A stretch of 43,164 nt of DNA from an uncultured Pedosphaera sp. (GCA_903918755.1 CAIXFN010000077.1:1-43164), one strand, 5' to 3'; positions 17,353-26,932 are shown, numbered from the stretch's first letter. The notes: generated by a model from the letters alone, not told the origin. Made by a program: numbers and translations.

Positions 17353-19023
17353 TCCCGAACCGACTCGATCCACAATCGCCGGTGATTCCAACTCCCCGGC
17401 AGGTTGGAATTGAAAATCCAGGCCGTAGATCGCGGACACCCGGAAGCGTTCCTCCAGCAAAGTCATCGCCCGGCCACACAGCACCGCATCCGTGAGGTAG
17501 CCGACCGCAAACCAGGTCGCGGTCAACGCGCCCAGCGGCAGCCCATAGCCGGCCGCCAAAAATCCCACCAGGGCAAACACGCCCGCGCAGATCAGCATCG
17601 GCAGCAGCAGCACATAAAGCAGGGTGTTCAAGGTGGCCCGCATGGGATTGCGAGCCGTCAAACCCTGCCACAATCCCACCCAGCAAAGCGCGTAAGTATC
17701 CGCGAGGAAAAGCCCCATCCCGGCCGTGAAAGTCACCCCCCAAGCCCCTTCCCCGCCCCACCATCCACTGGCCCCGATGCCGGCATTCACCAGCAGTATG
17801 TCCACCAGTAACAAGCCGAGGATCGGCGCGAGGAAGCGGCGCTTGAGGTAGGTCAACCATCCCTGCAAAAGGAATGCCTCGTCCAACGGGGTGCACAGCA
17901 GCAGTTCGAGCGCCCCACTTCCGCGATCATCCGCAAATCGGCGTCCCGCCTCCCAGCCGATCCATAGTTTCAACACTGCATGGAGCGCGTACATCACAAA
18001 GAAAACGCTGAAAGCGTTCAGCCACTTCTGGTGCATTCCATAGGCCCCTCCCAACCACACGCCCAAGGTGCCCACTAAAAATAGCCAGATGCCGCCGTTC
18101 CCGCTCCCGCTACGGGCCGCCAGCCAGAGAATCGGGTTTTTCGCCAGCAACCGTTCCCGCCGGGCCCGGGTCATGGGCCGCCGCCAGTCCCACCACGGCC
18201 GTCGCGACCATCCCGGTACCGCCGGCAACACCGTCGGAGCATCCTGCCAACTGCGCGACAGCAAAAACCCTGCCAGCAAAAAAGCCGTCCAGATCAAAAT
18301 CTGGTGCACCACCATTGTGGCCCAAAACTCGCCGCCATGACCGACATAATGCGCTTCCGGCACCAACCAAACCGCATACGCCGGACTGGCCGTCAATATC
18401 CAGGAGTGGGCCGGCATCACTCCACCGGCGAAAAACAAGGCTAGGCCCGGCAAACCAATGGTCAATCCCAGCAGGGCCAGCACCGCTCCCGCCAGCGCCT
18501 TCCGGCCATCGTGACACAGCGACGAGGCCAGCATCCCCCCCGCCAAAGAAAGCAGCAGCGTGCCGCCCAAGACCACCGCCGTCCGCAAAAACTCCCCGCC
18601 GGTCACTCCGCCCATGAAAAAGGAAATCGCCAGGATGGGCAGGATGGCCAGCAGGCAATGCACCGCCGGCAGCGCCATGGCGACCAACTTGCCGGTGACC
18701 ACATGAAATCCGTTGAGATTGGTAAGGAACAACAACCCCATCGTCCCCGCCCGCTTCTCTTCGCTCAGGCAATCTCCCGTCAAAACCGGCCCGGTCATGA
18801 GGCTGAAGCCGAACGCGAGCAACGCCAGCGGCACGAACAAGGCGCGCCCCAAAGTCACCGGCGTGCCCCCGGAGGACACATTCACCGCCACCACCCCGAG
18901 ACTGATGATCGCCGCCCCCACCGCCGCCGCCGTGCGAACCCGATAGGTCAACGACCGCCGCGCCAGCCGCCGCAACTCCCGCCCCACAATGGGCAAAAAA
19001 CTGATTTCCAGACTCCAATTCAT
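17326..19023 (-). CDS. ABC-2 type transporter permease
   Basis: Encodes 565 residues, a polytopic membrane protein with at least ten hydrophobic segments. It begins with PIVGRELRRLARRSLTYRVR, a typical amphipathic entry of ABC-2 type permeases. SEEKRAGTMGLLFLTNLNG follows, the EExxGT-like coupling region of this family. A second similar half starts near residue 275 and contains DDRGSGALELLLCTPLDEAF, so the protein is an internally duplicated permease. ATG 19023 is preferred over an in-frame TTG at 19041; no strong ribosome site precedes either. The ATPase partner is not adjacent, which is unusual, so substrate and direction of transport cannot be told. The 3' end overlaps pilD by 27 nt. Confidence 0.8.
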   Translation of the reverse strand: MNWSLEISFLPIVGRELRRLARRSLTYRVRTAAAVGAAIISLGVVAVNVSSGGTPVTLGRALFVPLALLAFGFSLMTGPVLTGDCLSEEKRAGTMGLLFLTNLNGFHVVTGKLVAMALPAVHCLLAILPILAISFFMGGVTGGEFLRTAVVLGGTLLLSLAGGMLASSLCHDGRKALAGAVLALLGLTIGLPGLALFFAGGVMPAHSWILTASPAYAVWLVPEAHYVGHGGEFWATMVVHQILIWTAFLLAGFLLSRSWQDAPTVLPAVPGWSRRPWWDWRRPMTRARRERLLAKNPILWLAARSGSGNGGIWLFLVGTLGVWLGGAYGMHQKWLNAFSVFFVMYALHAVLKLWIGWEAGRRFADDRGSGALELLLCTPLDEAFLLQGWLTYLKRRFLAPILGLLLVDILLVNAGIGASGWWGGEGAWGVTFTAGMGLFLADTYALCWVGLWQGLTARNPMRATLNTLLYVLLLPMLICAGVFALVGFLAAGYGLPLGALTATWFAVGYLTDAVLCGRAMTLLEERFRVSAIYGLDFQFQPAGELESPAIVDRVGSGSAPDPQVE

Positions 19024-19209
19024 TGGCAATAACGGGAGCAACCTGACCCCAGCTCCACTGAAACGACACCGACCGGTATCGAATTTGTATAATTATCCCG
19101 CATTGTAGCACCGTTTTTCCCGGAAGCCAAAACCGGTTCTTCAACCTTGGCAATGCGGGAAACTGCTTCCAATGCTGTGGATGCACCAGGCGCTGCGCGC
19201 GCCGCTCGT

Positions 19210-21135
19210 TCACGGCCCGGTGATCGCCCCTACATACCGGCCCAGCCAGTACCCCAGCAAATACTCATCGCCCGGAAATTCCGTGGTGTCGTCGCCCTGA
19301 TCGAGGATGAAGGGCTGGGTGTTGATGCGGGCCATGAGCCGCTCACCGGGCGGGAGCAATTCCATCAGCTCACGCCCCCTGAAATTTGCCGGCAACTTCG
19401 TCACATCCTGTCGCTGGGAGTTTTGCACCCGCCAGGCGATGGTGTCGCGGGGAGTGCCGCGCAGGGTCCAAACGGAGCCGGCGGCGTCCACCTCCTTCAC
19501 TCCACAGGCGGCCGCGATGAAGTTCCAAATGGGATAGCGCTCCGGACTTTCAATCTCCAGATGCTCCCGCACCACGGTTAAGTATTGGGCGCGCAGTTCA
19601 TCGGTGAAAGCGAAACGGACGAGCGGCCAATACGTGAAGAAAGCCAGTTCGTCATCACTGTGATTCCATTCGTTACCCATGTCGTTTCCTTCGTGCACAA
19701 ATCCGACGGTGGGACCGATGAGTCGCAGCGAGCTGATAATATTGGTAAGGTAGCCGTATTTCGTGAACATTTCGAATGCTTTGTCCCGGTAACGCGCCTG
19801 GCCGGTCATCGCATAGGCGAGCTGCAGGCTCGCCGTGAGTTCGGCGCTGTTGAGCTGCCGATCGTGGATCGTCGGCGGAAACCAATTCACGTAGGCGGGA
19901 TTCCAACGTCCCCAGAGAGTCGGCTTGCCGTCCACGTCCACCAAATAGAGGTCATGGGCCAGGATGTGGTCCACGATTCGCACGTAGTTGGTCGCGATCC
20001 GGGCGCGTTCGGCGGCGTTGGTCGCCACCAACTCCCACATCACCGCGTGCGCATAGGTCTGGGAGCAGATCTCATCGCTGCTGGTATGCCCTTTCCATTC
20101 CCAGCCGGGATCGGGGGCGTCGCGCCACCGGTCGGGATCCGAGAACTTGAAGCCCTTGCGCTCCATAGTCCGCGCGGGAAAGCCCGTGTTGGTATGGATG
20201 CTCTGCAGGCGCTCCAGCGCGGCGAAGGACTGCCAGGCCTGCGCCCGGATTTCCTCTTCATGGGTTACCGCGTACCGGGCGCCCAGTGATCCGATATAAT
20301 AGCTCGTCCAACCGCCATCGTTATCGGTGTCGATCATCTCGCTCGAAGTGATGTCGCCGGGCACCAACATCCGGCGCTCGGCGGTCAGTCCATATCGAAT
20401 GTTCCGCGTCCGGATTTTGCGGTGAAACCATTCGGCCTTGGCGGCCAGCGTGGTTTGGCGGAACTCGATCTTGTTGAGGCCCGTTTGCGTCAGCACCCAA
20501 ACCTGCCCCTCCCGGTCCACACTCAACCCGACCACGTGATCGTCGCGCAACCAGCGTTTGCCAGCGTAATAGCGAAAGTACGGCGGCGCAATTCCCGGGG
20601 CCGCTGGCGTGGCGTAAGGGGAGTTGGTCCCCTGTCGCTCGAAAAATGCGCCGCGGGTGGAACCATACCAAACCCCGTCTGGAACTTTCGCCCGGGCCGT
20701 CAATTCGGACCACGGCATGCCCGGCTGGGCTTTCAGGGGTGGCGACTGGTTTGACCAACCCGCGCCGGGGTCGGGCTTCAGCGCGCCATCGGCGCCATTC
20801 GATAACCAACCATCGTCAAACCGGTACGCCAGATCGCCCTGCGGGGTCAGGGCAATTTCTTTCGGGACCTTGCCGGTGAGCGGTCGGTAGCTGCGGTCCA
20901 GCGCCAGAATATCCCCGTCATAAATCCGGGCTACCCCCTTGTCGGTCAGCACGTAAACCGTGCCTTCTTTATCCACGCAAACCTGCTTGAAGGCCGCGTT
21001 GGTGAGTTCCGGAGCATGGCGGATGCGCACCGCGACATCCTGCCAGAAAGGAGCATCAGGAATGGTCTCCGCCCCACCGGCCGCGGACAGCATCCCAACC
21101 ACAAACCAGCAAAAACCCAGTTTCGCGATTGTCAT
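19210..21135 (-). CDS. secreted two-domain protein: beta-propeller plus six-hairpin glycosidase-like domain
   Basis: Encodes 641 residues from ATG 21135; a GTG two codons earlier is also possible. The signal peptide is about residues 1-22 (GFCWFVVGMLSAAGGA). Residues 40-220 contain short propeller-like repeats (VCVDKEGTVYVLTDKGVARI, GLSVDREGQVWVLTQTGLNK) of the two-component-regulator-propeller or SMP-30 type. Residues 230-640 are helical, with paired-helix signatures (SAELTASLQLAYAMTGQARY, RDKAFEMFTKYG) typical of the (alpha/alpha)6 barrel of glycosidases and lyases. A possible acid pair lies in GNEWNHSDDELAF. The exact family is unknown; secretion and fold suggest polysaccharide degradation. 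It is transcribed away from the next glycosidase-like gene. Confidence 0.7.
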   Translation of the reverse strand: MTIAKLGFCWFVVGMLSAAGGAETIPDAPFWQDVAVRIRHAPELTNAAFKQVCVDKEGTVYVLTDKGVARIYDGDILALDRSYRPLTGKVPKEIALTPQGDLAYRFDDGWLSNGADGALKPDPGAGWSNQSPPLKAQPGMPWSELTARAKVPDGVWYGSTRGAFFERQGTNSPYATPAAPGIAPPYFRYYAGKRWLRDDHVVGLSVDREGQVWVLTQTGLNKIEFRQTTLAAKAEWFHRKIRTRNIRYGLTAERRMLVPGDITSSEMIDTDNDGGWTSYYIGSLGARYAVTHEEEIRAQAWQSFAALERLQSIHTNTGFPARTMERKGFKFSDPDRWRDAPDPGWEWKGHTSSDEICSQTYAHAVMWELVATNAAERARIATNYVRIVDHILAHDLYLVDVDGKPTLWGRWNPAYVNWFPPTIHDRQLNSAELTASLQLAYAMTGQARYRDKAFEMFTKYGYLTNIISSLRLIGPTVGFVHEGNDMGNEWNHSDDELAFFTYWPLVRFAFTDELRAQYLTVVREHLEIESPERYPIWNFIAAACGVKEVDAAGSVWTLRGTPRDTIAWRVQNSQRQDVTKLPANFRGRELMELLPPGERLMARINTQPFILDQGDDTTEFPGDEYLLGYWLGRYVGAITGP

Positions 21136-21668
21136 GGGCACAAGTGTACCAGATTCGCCAGGCGCTTAAACAGGCGAAACCCACCGCCCCACTCAGGTGG
21201 TAGGCGGAGGCGCGAAGGGGAAATTATGTCAAAGCGCGAGCCGCCCGGAGCAAGGAAAACGCTGCCGGGCGGGCGCAAGCCACGACTGGCGGCTCTGGCT
21301 GCTTTCTCTCCAGCAGGCCGGGCCAGCCGCCGGTTGGTTTTTAGCACGGGATTTTGCAAGAACTTCAAATAAGCAGACGAAGGTAACCGGGAAGCTAACC
21401 GGAACGATTCCAGCTCACAGGGGCACCGGTCAGCATCAGAGACTTGGGCAGGCCACAAATCGCGCTCGCCATCCTATCGTCGATTGGAGCAACCCATTGC
21501 GGCAATCAAAAGCGAACCATACTGTGGTTTGACGCGTTTTACGTTTTACGCGCCGTTCGATTCGTGGGGCCAGCGAGCGGCGGAGTCGGTCGCCAGGCGT
21601 AACGGACTCGCTTGGACCCTTCGTATAGGCGCGTCTAAAAATGTCCGCAAATCGTTCCCCAAAAAAAC
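21136..21668. other. intergenic region with a GC-rich hairpin, otherwise empty
   Basis: About 530 nt between divergent secreted-protein genes. A strong hairpin lies at 21241-21272: CCGCCCGGAGC, nine-base loop, GCTGCCGGGCGG, with one bulged G. No T-run follows on either strand. No open frame here has coding character. Composition changes from GC-rich to AT-rich towards the right side. Confidence 0.4.
21241..21272. repeat. GC-rich inverted repeat (hairpin)
   Basis: CCGCCCGGAGC (21241-21251) can pair with GCTGCCGGGCGG (21261-21272) across a nine-base loop with one bulge. It lacks a T-tract, so it is not a standard intrinsic terminator. It could act in the leader of the minus-strand gene starting at 21135. 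Confidence 0.45.
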
Positions 21669-21697
21669 TTGCGAAAAGGCCTGCATCGTTAGATATT
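21669..21697 (+). promoter_or_regulatory. candidate sigma-70 promoter for the downstream secreted protein
   Basis: TTGCGA (21669-21674), a 17-nt spacer and GATATT (21692-21697), with an A-tract (AAAAAAAC) directly upstream that could act as an UP element. The expected start is near 21704, which leaves a leader of about 105 nt to the chosen start codon. Confidence 0.45.
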
Positions 21698-21808
21698 TAC
21701 CCGCAAATTGTGCTACAGTTGCGCGACCACATCTTTCAACCATAAGAAGATTGCGTGCTCTTGGATGAGCCAACCGCGAAACAAAATTCCAATAACGAAA
21801 GAACTCAT

Positions 21809-23284
21809 TTGAATACACTCGGTTATCTATTCGCCGCAAGTTTCATGTTTGCGACTATGGCTCATTCGGCAACGAGCGATTTAACCCTTACTTCGTCAAG
21901 TCAATATCTTGTTGATGCGTTCAATTGGAATAAAAGCAAGGCATTAAGCTGGGTTGTAACAGGTCAATCGAACAATATTCCATGTTTCCGGGCCGCCTAT
22001 GCCGACAGAGATTGCTTTTGCATAAGGGATGCCTGCCATCAATGCGAAGGCGCGGCTTTGTTGGGGCTTAATAATGAAACTCTAACCATGTGGAAGACAT
22101 TCGCCCGCTTACAAACAGCGACACGGGGATATTTTACGATTTGGGAAGTAAATTTCTCCGGCGGCATATATCCTTGTGGCGGTGGAGATTATCAGAGCGA
22201 CACGGTTTTTATTCGCATGATACCCGGAATGCCTGAATTGGTTGAAAAGGCATATACCCTCTATCGCTGGAGTGGCGACGAGAGCTGGATAAAGGACACT
22301 GCCCTGACGGACTTCTATGAATTCTCGCTGAACAAGTGTATCGGGTTAATCGACGATAACAATGATGGAATTGGCGAGGGACATTTTAATGATATTCAAG
22401 GCCCCAATGGGTCATATTGCGAAGGATCCGCGCATGGCTACGGTGTCGGCGGAGATAATATCTCTGCTACCTGGGCGGCTTATAATGCGTACGCAAAACT
22501 GTTGACGGCCATGGGGAAAACCCGGGAGGCGAATACTTACCAAGAAAAGGCGAAGAATGTCAAGGCACACTACGACAAGGATTGGTGGAAGGCCGGTGAA
22601 AACTGTTATTATTCCGGTCGGAGCATAGGTCTTGACCGATGGTTTACCGAATTTAATCAGTGGAGCAAAGAAACCTTCATGTTCCAAGCGACCAAATGCA
22701 TCGCAGAACCAGGCGCGAGAGCCAATGCATTACTTGATAGAATACATAATAACTATTTGTCCTGCCGAACAAATTATAATTTTGAATCTTTTACCTACTT
22801 GCCGGAATCTTTTTATAAATACGGACAAAATGACCGTGGCTGGTATTGGCTGAAATGCATCATGGATTCTCATTATAACTATCCAGAAGTCTCAATGACG
22901 TCCATAGGATTCATCGCCACCGGCATGATGGGAATAGAGCCGGACGCCCCCAGGCACGCAGTGGCGACTTTGGGTCGTCTCACTTCAGACGTTACCTGGG
23001 TTCGGCTGGATGGCATCCCGGTGGGCTCGCATAAGGTGCAAGTAAAGCATGAAAACAATAACAATAAAACCACTCTTGTCCATCGTTCAGGAACCCAGGA
23101 TTTAATGTGGGAAGCTTGTTTTCCGGGATCGTACGCTGCCCTACAGGTTGACGGGGTCTCTACGGCTGCGCGTCAGAAAACTATCAACGGTGTGCCTGTT
23201 AGTTATACCACCATAACCATGGCCGTCGGCCAGCAGAAAACTGTAAGTGTCCCGAACAATCCAAGGGGAAACAAGGCGCCCTGA
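21809..23284 (+). CDS. secreted six-hairpin glycosidase-like protein, probably acquired
   Basis: Encodes 491 residues from TTG 21809, where residue 1 begins a good signal peptide (NTLGYLFAASFMFATMAHSA) and GAAAGAA lies about 7 nt upstream. A GTG at 21755 would add 18 polar residues in front. The mature part starts LTSSSQYLVDAFNWNKSKAL and has cysteine-rich DRDCFCIRDACHQCEG, where FCIRDACH resembles the substrate-facing RD motif of (alpha/alpha)6 glycosidases such as GH63-, GH78- and GH37-like enzymes. Acidic DDNNDGIGEGHFND and paired helices (SATWAAYNAYAKLLTAMGKT) follow. The last 130 residues look like a beta-sandwich. Codon use and base composition are clearly AT-richer than all neighbours. 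Exact family unknown; a carbohydrate-active role is inferred. Confidence 0.72.
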   Translation: MNTLGYLFAASFMFATMAHSATSDLTLTSSSQYLVDAFNWNKSKALSWVVTGQSNNIPCFRAAYADRDCFCIRDACHQCEGAALLGLNNETLTMWKTFARLQTATRGYFTIWEVNFSGGIYPCGGGDYQSDTVFIRMIPGMPELVEKAYTLYRWSGDESWIKDTALTDFYEFSLNKCIGLIDDNNDGIGEGHFNDIQGPNGSYCEGSAHGYGVGGDNISATWAAYNAYAKLLTAMGKTREANTYQEKAKNVKAHYDKDWWKAGENCYYSGRSIGLDRWFTEFNQWSKETFMFQATKCIAEPGARANALLDRIHNNYLSCRTNYNFESFTYLPESFYKYGQNDRGWYWLKCIMDSHYNYPEVSMTSIGFIATGMMGIEPDAPRHAVATLGRLTSDVTWVRLDGIPVGSHKVQVKHENNNNKTTLVHRSGTQDLMWEACFPGSYAALQVDGVSTAARQKTINGVPVSYTTITMAVGQQKTVSVPNNPRGNKAP

Positions 23285-23677
23285 AACGAACCCCCTCGCT
23301 CCCGTTCAGGTGTCATAAAATTGGGAGTGAATGGAAAATGAAAATTGCACTGAATCCGTGGTGGGTGTTTTAGGGCGCACGGAGGATTGGTCTAATCAAG
23401 TTGGTTGGCGGATGCCCTTTCCTTATCTGTGTGTTTGATGATGTTTATTTGCTTCATCAGGCCGGACAGCGATGGTCGACGGGCAATTTCGGAATCGGCT
23501 GATTATACCGGGGGTGTCGCTTCGCTCGGAGGCTATACAGGGCACGCCGGAATGGCGGGCGGTTCTTTGGAACCCGGAGAGTTCACCACCCAGCATAATC
23601 TCCCCCTCTCGAAGGCGGCGGGAATCGTGCCCCCCGCCTTATGCTCGCTTCTCGCCCACCCCCGCCTTACCCAAACC
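23285..23677. other. intergenic region, no gene seen
   Basis: About 390 nt between convergent genes. No coding-like frame and no clear T-tailed terminator. It contains the interrupted palindrome GGTTC-TTTG-GAACC at 23561-23574. A similar one lies upstream of the AsmA-like gene. Confidence 0.4.
23561..23574. repeat. interrupted palindrome GGTTCTTTGGAACC
   Basis: A perfect 5+5 inverted repeat with a 4-nt spacer. A close relative (GGGTTC-TTG-GAACCC) occurs at 26933-26947, on the other side of the AsmA-like gene. GTTC-N4-GAAC resembles the LexA box shape of some bacteria, but it sits at the gene's 3' side, so an operator role is doubtful. Confidence 0.3.
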
Positions 23678-26600
23678 TCATTTCGGCTTCTTGAACAGAT
23701 CAAACAATTTACCGACCGGCGTGGCATTGGTGCTGGCATTTGTACTGGTGTTGGGCACCGGCGCATTCGTGGCACCCGCATCCGGCTTGGCTTTGCTCCC
23801 ACCAAACAGATCGCCCGCCGCGTTCAGCAGAGAGCCAACCTTATCCACTCCCGCCCCACCAATCTCCTTGGTCATGCCCCCACCCACCTTGGCGGCGAGT
23901 TTCAGAATCGCGAGTTTGTCGAGATCCGTCTTGGGTTTGCCCAAGGTTCCTTTCATGGTGACGAAATCTGGCAGGCTGACATACGCGGTGTTGGTGACAG
24001 TGACGGCGTTCGCCAAACCGATTTTTCCCGCCGGTCCCGGTGCCAGGGCCACCTGGACGGGAATTTGGATGGCCGAATCGTTCAGGATCTCCGCCAGGGT
24101 AATGTCTCCCTTGGCGAGCACCTGAAAAATCGCGCTGCGAATCTCGGCCGGCTGCAACTGGACCTTTCCATTCGCGACCCGGGCTTGTAAGGAAAGGACA
24201 TCAATCGGTGTGGCCGTCAATTGATCCGCCCAACCACCCTTGGTGCCACCGGTCCGTCCGATGATCCCGCCGATGATGTTGTCCACGGTCCCGAGGGGAT
24301 TGCGAATGAGGTCCGGGATGCTTACCACGACATTGATCACGGAATTCAGCAGCGGTGAACGTACGTTCGCAACCGACAAATTCAGGTTCGTGGCCTGCAA
24401 ACTCAAGTCCGCGCCCAAATGACTCTCCCAACCGGCGGGCGTGACTCCCGCGCCTTGCAGATGCGTCGCCACCGTCGCCGCGCCCGACAACTGCCCCTTG
24501 CGGTCGGGCACGAAGGAATTCACCAGGGGTGCCAGCGGAACCGCCGTGGCCTTGAAGGTAATGTCATACTTGTAGCCCGGCACGCTCAGGTCCAGATCCA
24601 CCCCGGCGCCCACCGGCGCCTGATTCAGTGTCAATTCGCAGGGCTTGACCTGCACATGACTGCCGTCCAGTAGCACGGTGGTCTTCCAGTTGGCGATGTC
24701 CACCTCCTCCAGAAATAAATGCCCGATGCTCAGATCCAGCGTGAAATTCTTCACCGGCAACGTGACAGCATCCGGTTCCTTGGCGGGGGCGGACGCTTTT
24801 GCAACCACCGCCTCCGCGGGCGGCCGATTCGTCAACGCGCTCTTGGCTCCGGTGATCAACTCAAAGTAGTGACTCACATCAAGGGCCTCTGCCGTGAATT
24901 TCACATCCCCGGTGATGGCGGCGGGAACGGAATAGTCCACCTTGCCGGCCAGTTGCAACTCGTTCTTCGCGCGCGCGGTGGGCGGCAAAACCAGCTTGGC
25001 GGTCAGGGTCGCCTGTTTCTTTTGCGTGGTCAAACGGCCTTGGAAGTCCAGCGCCCCATTAGTGCCGCGGGTGGCGGGAGAATCCAGGAGCGCGGCGAGC
25101 GCGGCTTGCAATTGGAACTGGAGATCGGCGTCCTGGGTCTGGGCTTCGAAGGAACCACTCCCGGATACTTTCAGCGCCGATTGGCCATTGCGGGTCAACT
25201 CCAGTTGGTAATTGTCCAACTTGGCATGTTGGAACTCGCCGAGACTGCCCTTCGCCTGGATGCGCATATCCCCCTGCTTCACCCGGGCGCCCATCGGGCC
25301 GGTCGCGATCTGGTCGATACGCGTATCCACCTCGAATCCGAGTTGCCTGCCGGCTTTTTGGGCGAGCAATTTCACCGTCACATTCGCCACGGCCGTGGGC
25401 GCATTGGAGCCCGTGAACGCCGCCCAATCCGCCAGGGCAAAGTTTGTCACCACCAAATTGAGTGCCGCATCTCCCACCGCACTGGTGTTGCCCCCCCAAC
25501 CCAAAGTCATGGGACTCGAAAGCCCCGCCTGCAGAAGCTGACGCGCGTTCTGCGTGCCGGCGAGATTCAAAGTCCTTACGACAACGGACGAGGCGGCCCG
25601 ATCCACCGCAATCGAGTAATCGCCCTGCAGTTCCAGGGTGGGTGAAGTCTGGCTTTGGCGGGATACCTGGAAGTGGGCGACATTCCAGCGCCCCAGCGTG
25701 TTGATCAGGGCTCCACCCTTGGTGAACTCCACTTCATTGGTGGCACTGATCGTGGTGGTCCCAAAGTCCAAACCGCTGGCCGCCCCCGCCAGATTCAAAG
25801 CCCGCTTGTCCACTCCGACAATTTCCAACCGCAGTTTCCCCTCGGACTTGGCGGTGTCGAAGGGACCGCTCAACCGCACTTCCCCCAGGACCGCGTCGGC
25901 CCGGGTCAACCGCACCGCCAGTTGTTTCAATTCCGTGGGCGAAAGTTCGCAATCCAGCCGCACCGCCGCCGTGCCCAAATCCGCGAGGGACCCGCTGGCC
26001 TTTTCCACTGTCAGGGTGGTATTGCCGCGCGCCAGGGCGGGTTTCAAATCCGGGGTCAGGGTAATATCAAAAGCCCCCGCCAACTTCGCTTGCAGGGCGC
26101 CAGCCGGCGCGGCGGGTTGGGCGGCCTTGTCCATGACCACGACGGCCCCGATTTCCAACTTGCCAGCCTGGCCATTCTTGAGCCCGCTGACCTGGAAATT
26201 GAGTCCGCTCATTTCCGTGAGATCGCGCCCCCCGCCTTTGTAGCTCTTCGTCATCCGAAAGGTGCCATTATTGATGGCCACCTTTTTGATATCCACTTGC
26301 AAGGCTTTGCCCGACTGGCTGGGCTGCTTCGAGGGCGCTTTGCTCCCCTGGGCCAGGGCTTTCAGCACCGCATCCAGATTGCTGGTGCCATCCGCGTTCT
26401 CGATCAATGTCACCATGGGCGTCTCCACGCTCACTTCCTCCACGAGCAGATTACCGTGCAAAATGGCCCAAAGCCCATACACCGCCCGCACTTCCTTCAC
26501 GGTCACCAAGGGCTCGCCACCATGGGGCTGGACTTTCAAATCCTTCAAAAGGACCCGACTGAACGGGCTGATCTGCGCCTCCGCCACTGTCACTTCCGAC

Positions 26601-26770
26601 CCGATGGCATTGCCAACCCGCGGCAAAATCACGCTCTTAAAAAACGCACTGCTCGTCCCCACGAAATAGCCGATCAGCAGCAAAATCACGAGCCCGCCCG
26701 CGACCCCGCCGAGGATGCGCAGCCACTTCTTTTTCTTCACCACCGTCGGCTTGTTATTGGATTCAGACAT
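23678..26770 (-). CDS. AsmA-like inner-membrane anchored protein
   Basis: Encodes 1030 residues. A basic N-terminus (VVKKKKWLRI) leads into one membrane segment at about 18-42. A long beta-rich periplasmic part follows, with the AsmA/YhdP-like entry: amphipathic SAFFKSVILPRVGNAIG, then VTVAEAQISPFSRVLLKDLK and LLVEEVSVETPMVTLIENAD. The AsmA-like C-terminal signature is visible as LQARVANGKVQLQPAEIRSA. Proteins of this superfamily are repeating-beta-groove bridges thought to move phospholipids between inner and outer membrane or to tune envelope assembly. The Ala/Thr/Asn-rich C-terminal tail (about 990-1020) is low complexity. It is isolated on its strand, with 292 nt to the M16 gene upstream. 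The function is family-level inference. Confidence 0.82.
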   Translation of the reverse strand: MSESNNKPTVVKKKKWLRILGGVAGGLVILLLIGYFVGTSSAFFKSVILPRVGNAIGSEVTVAEAQISPFSRVLLKDLKVQPHGGEPLVTVKEVRAVYGLWAILHGNLLVEEVSVETPMVTLIENADGTSNLDAVLKALAQGSKAPSKQPSQSGKALQVDIKKVAINNGTFRMTKSYKGGGRDLTEMSGLNFQVSGLKNGQAGKLEIGAVVVMDKAAQPAAPAGALQAKLAGAFDITLTPDLKPALARGNTTLTVEKASGSLADLGTAAVRLDCELSPTELKQLAVRLTRADAVLGEVRLSGPFDTAKSEGKLRLEIVGVDKRALNLAGAASGLDFGTTTISATNEVEFTKGGALINTLGRWNVAHFQVSRQSQTSPTLELQGDYSIAVDRAASSVVVRTLNLAGTQNARQLLQAGLSSPMTLGWGGNTSAVGDAALNLVVTNFALADWAAFTGSNAPTAVANVTVKLLAQKAGRQLGFEVDTRIDQIATGPMGARVKQGDMRIQAKGSLGEFQHAKLDNYQLELTRNGQSALKVSGSGSFEAQTQDADLQFQLQAALAALLDSPATRGTNGALDFQGRLTTQKKQATLTAKLVLPPTARAKNELQLAGKVDYSVPAAITGDVKFTAEALDVSHYFELITGAKSALTNRPPAEAVVAKASAPAKEPDAVTLPVKNFTLDLSIGHLFLEEVDIANWKTTVLLDGSHVQVKPCELTLNQAPVGAGVDLDLSVPGYKYDITFKATAVPLAPLVNSFVPDRKGQLSGAATVATHLQGAGVTPAGWESHLGADLSLQATNLNLSVANVRSPLLNSVINVVVSIPDLIRNPLGTVDNIIGGIIGRTGGTKGGWADQLTATPIDVLSLQARVANGKVQLQPAEIRSAIFQVLAKGDITLAEILNDSAIQIPVQVALAPGPAGKIGLANAVTVTNTAYVSLPDFVTMKGTLGKPKTDLDKLAILKLAAKVGGGMTKEIGGAGVDKVGSLLNAAGDLFGGSKAKPDAGATNAPVPNTSTNASTNATPVGKLFDLFKKPK

Positions 26771-26932
26771 AATGACAGTTTACGGGGACACTTTGGGCAT
26801 GGCAACTGGTTCAATTTCGCCCGCCAAAGCCCAACATCATGCCAAAGTGGCGTTTTGCAATGGGCTGGCGCGGAAATTCTTGGGGGAAAATGGCCGTTAC
26901 TTGGGGCCAAACAATCAGGCTGCCGCTGGGAG

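Noticed and set aside
18110-19213. Long alternative minus-strand frame over the ABC permease
   Set aside because: Lacks membrane segments and has biased Gly/Ala/Arg content; the permease frame has regular transmembrane segments and family motifs.
21552-21570. GTTCGATTC-like tRNA T-loop
   Set aside because: The flanking bases do not form the T-stem and no acceptor or anticodon arm could be drawn around it.
23561-23574. LexA operator
   Set aside because: GTTC-N4-GAAC has the right shape, but it lies beyond the 3' ends of two convergent genes and no damage-response gene is present.
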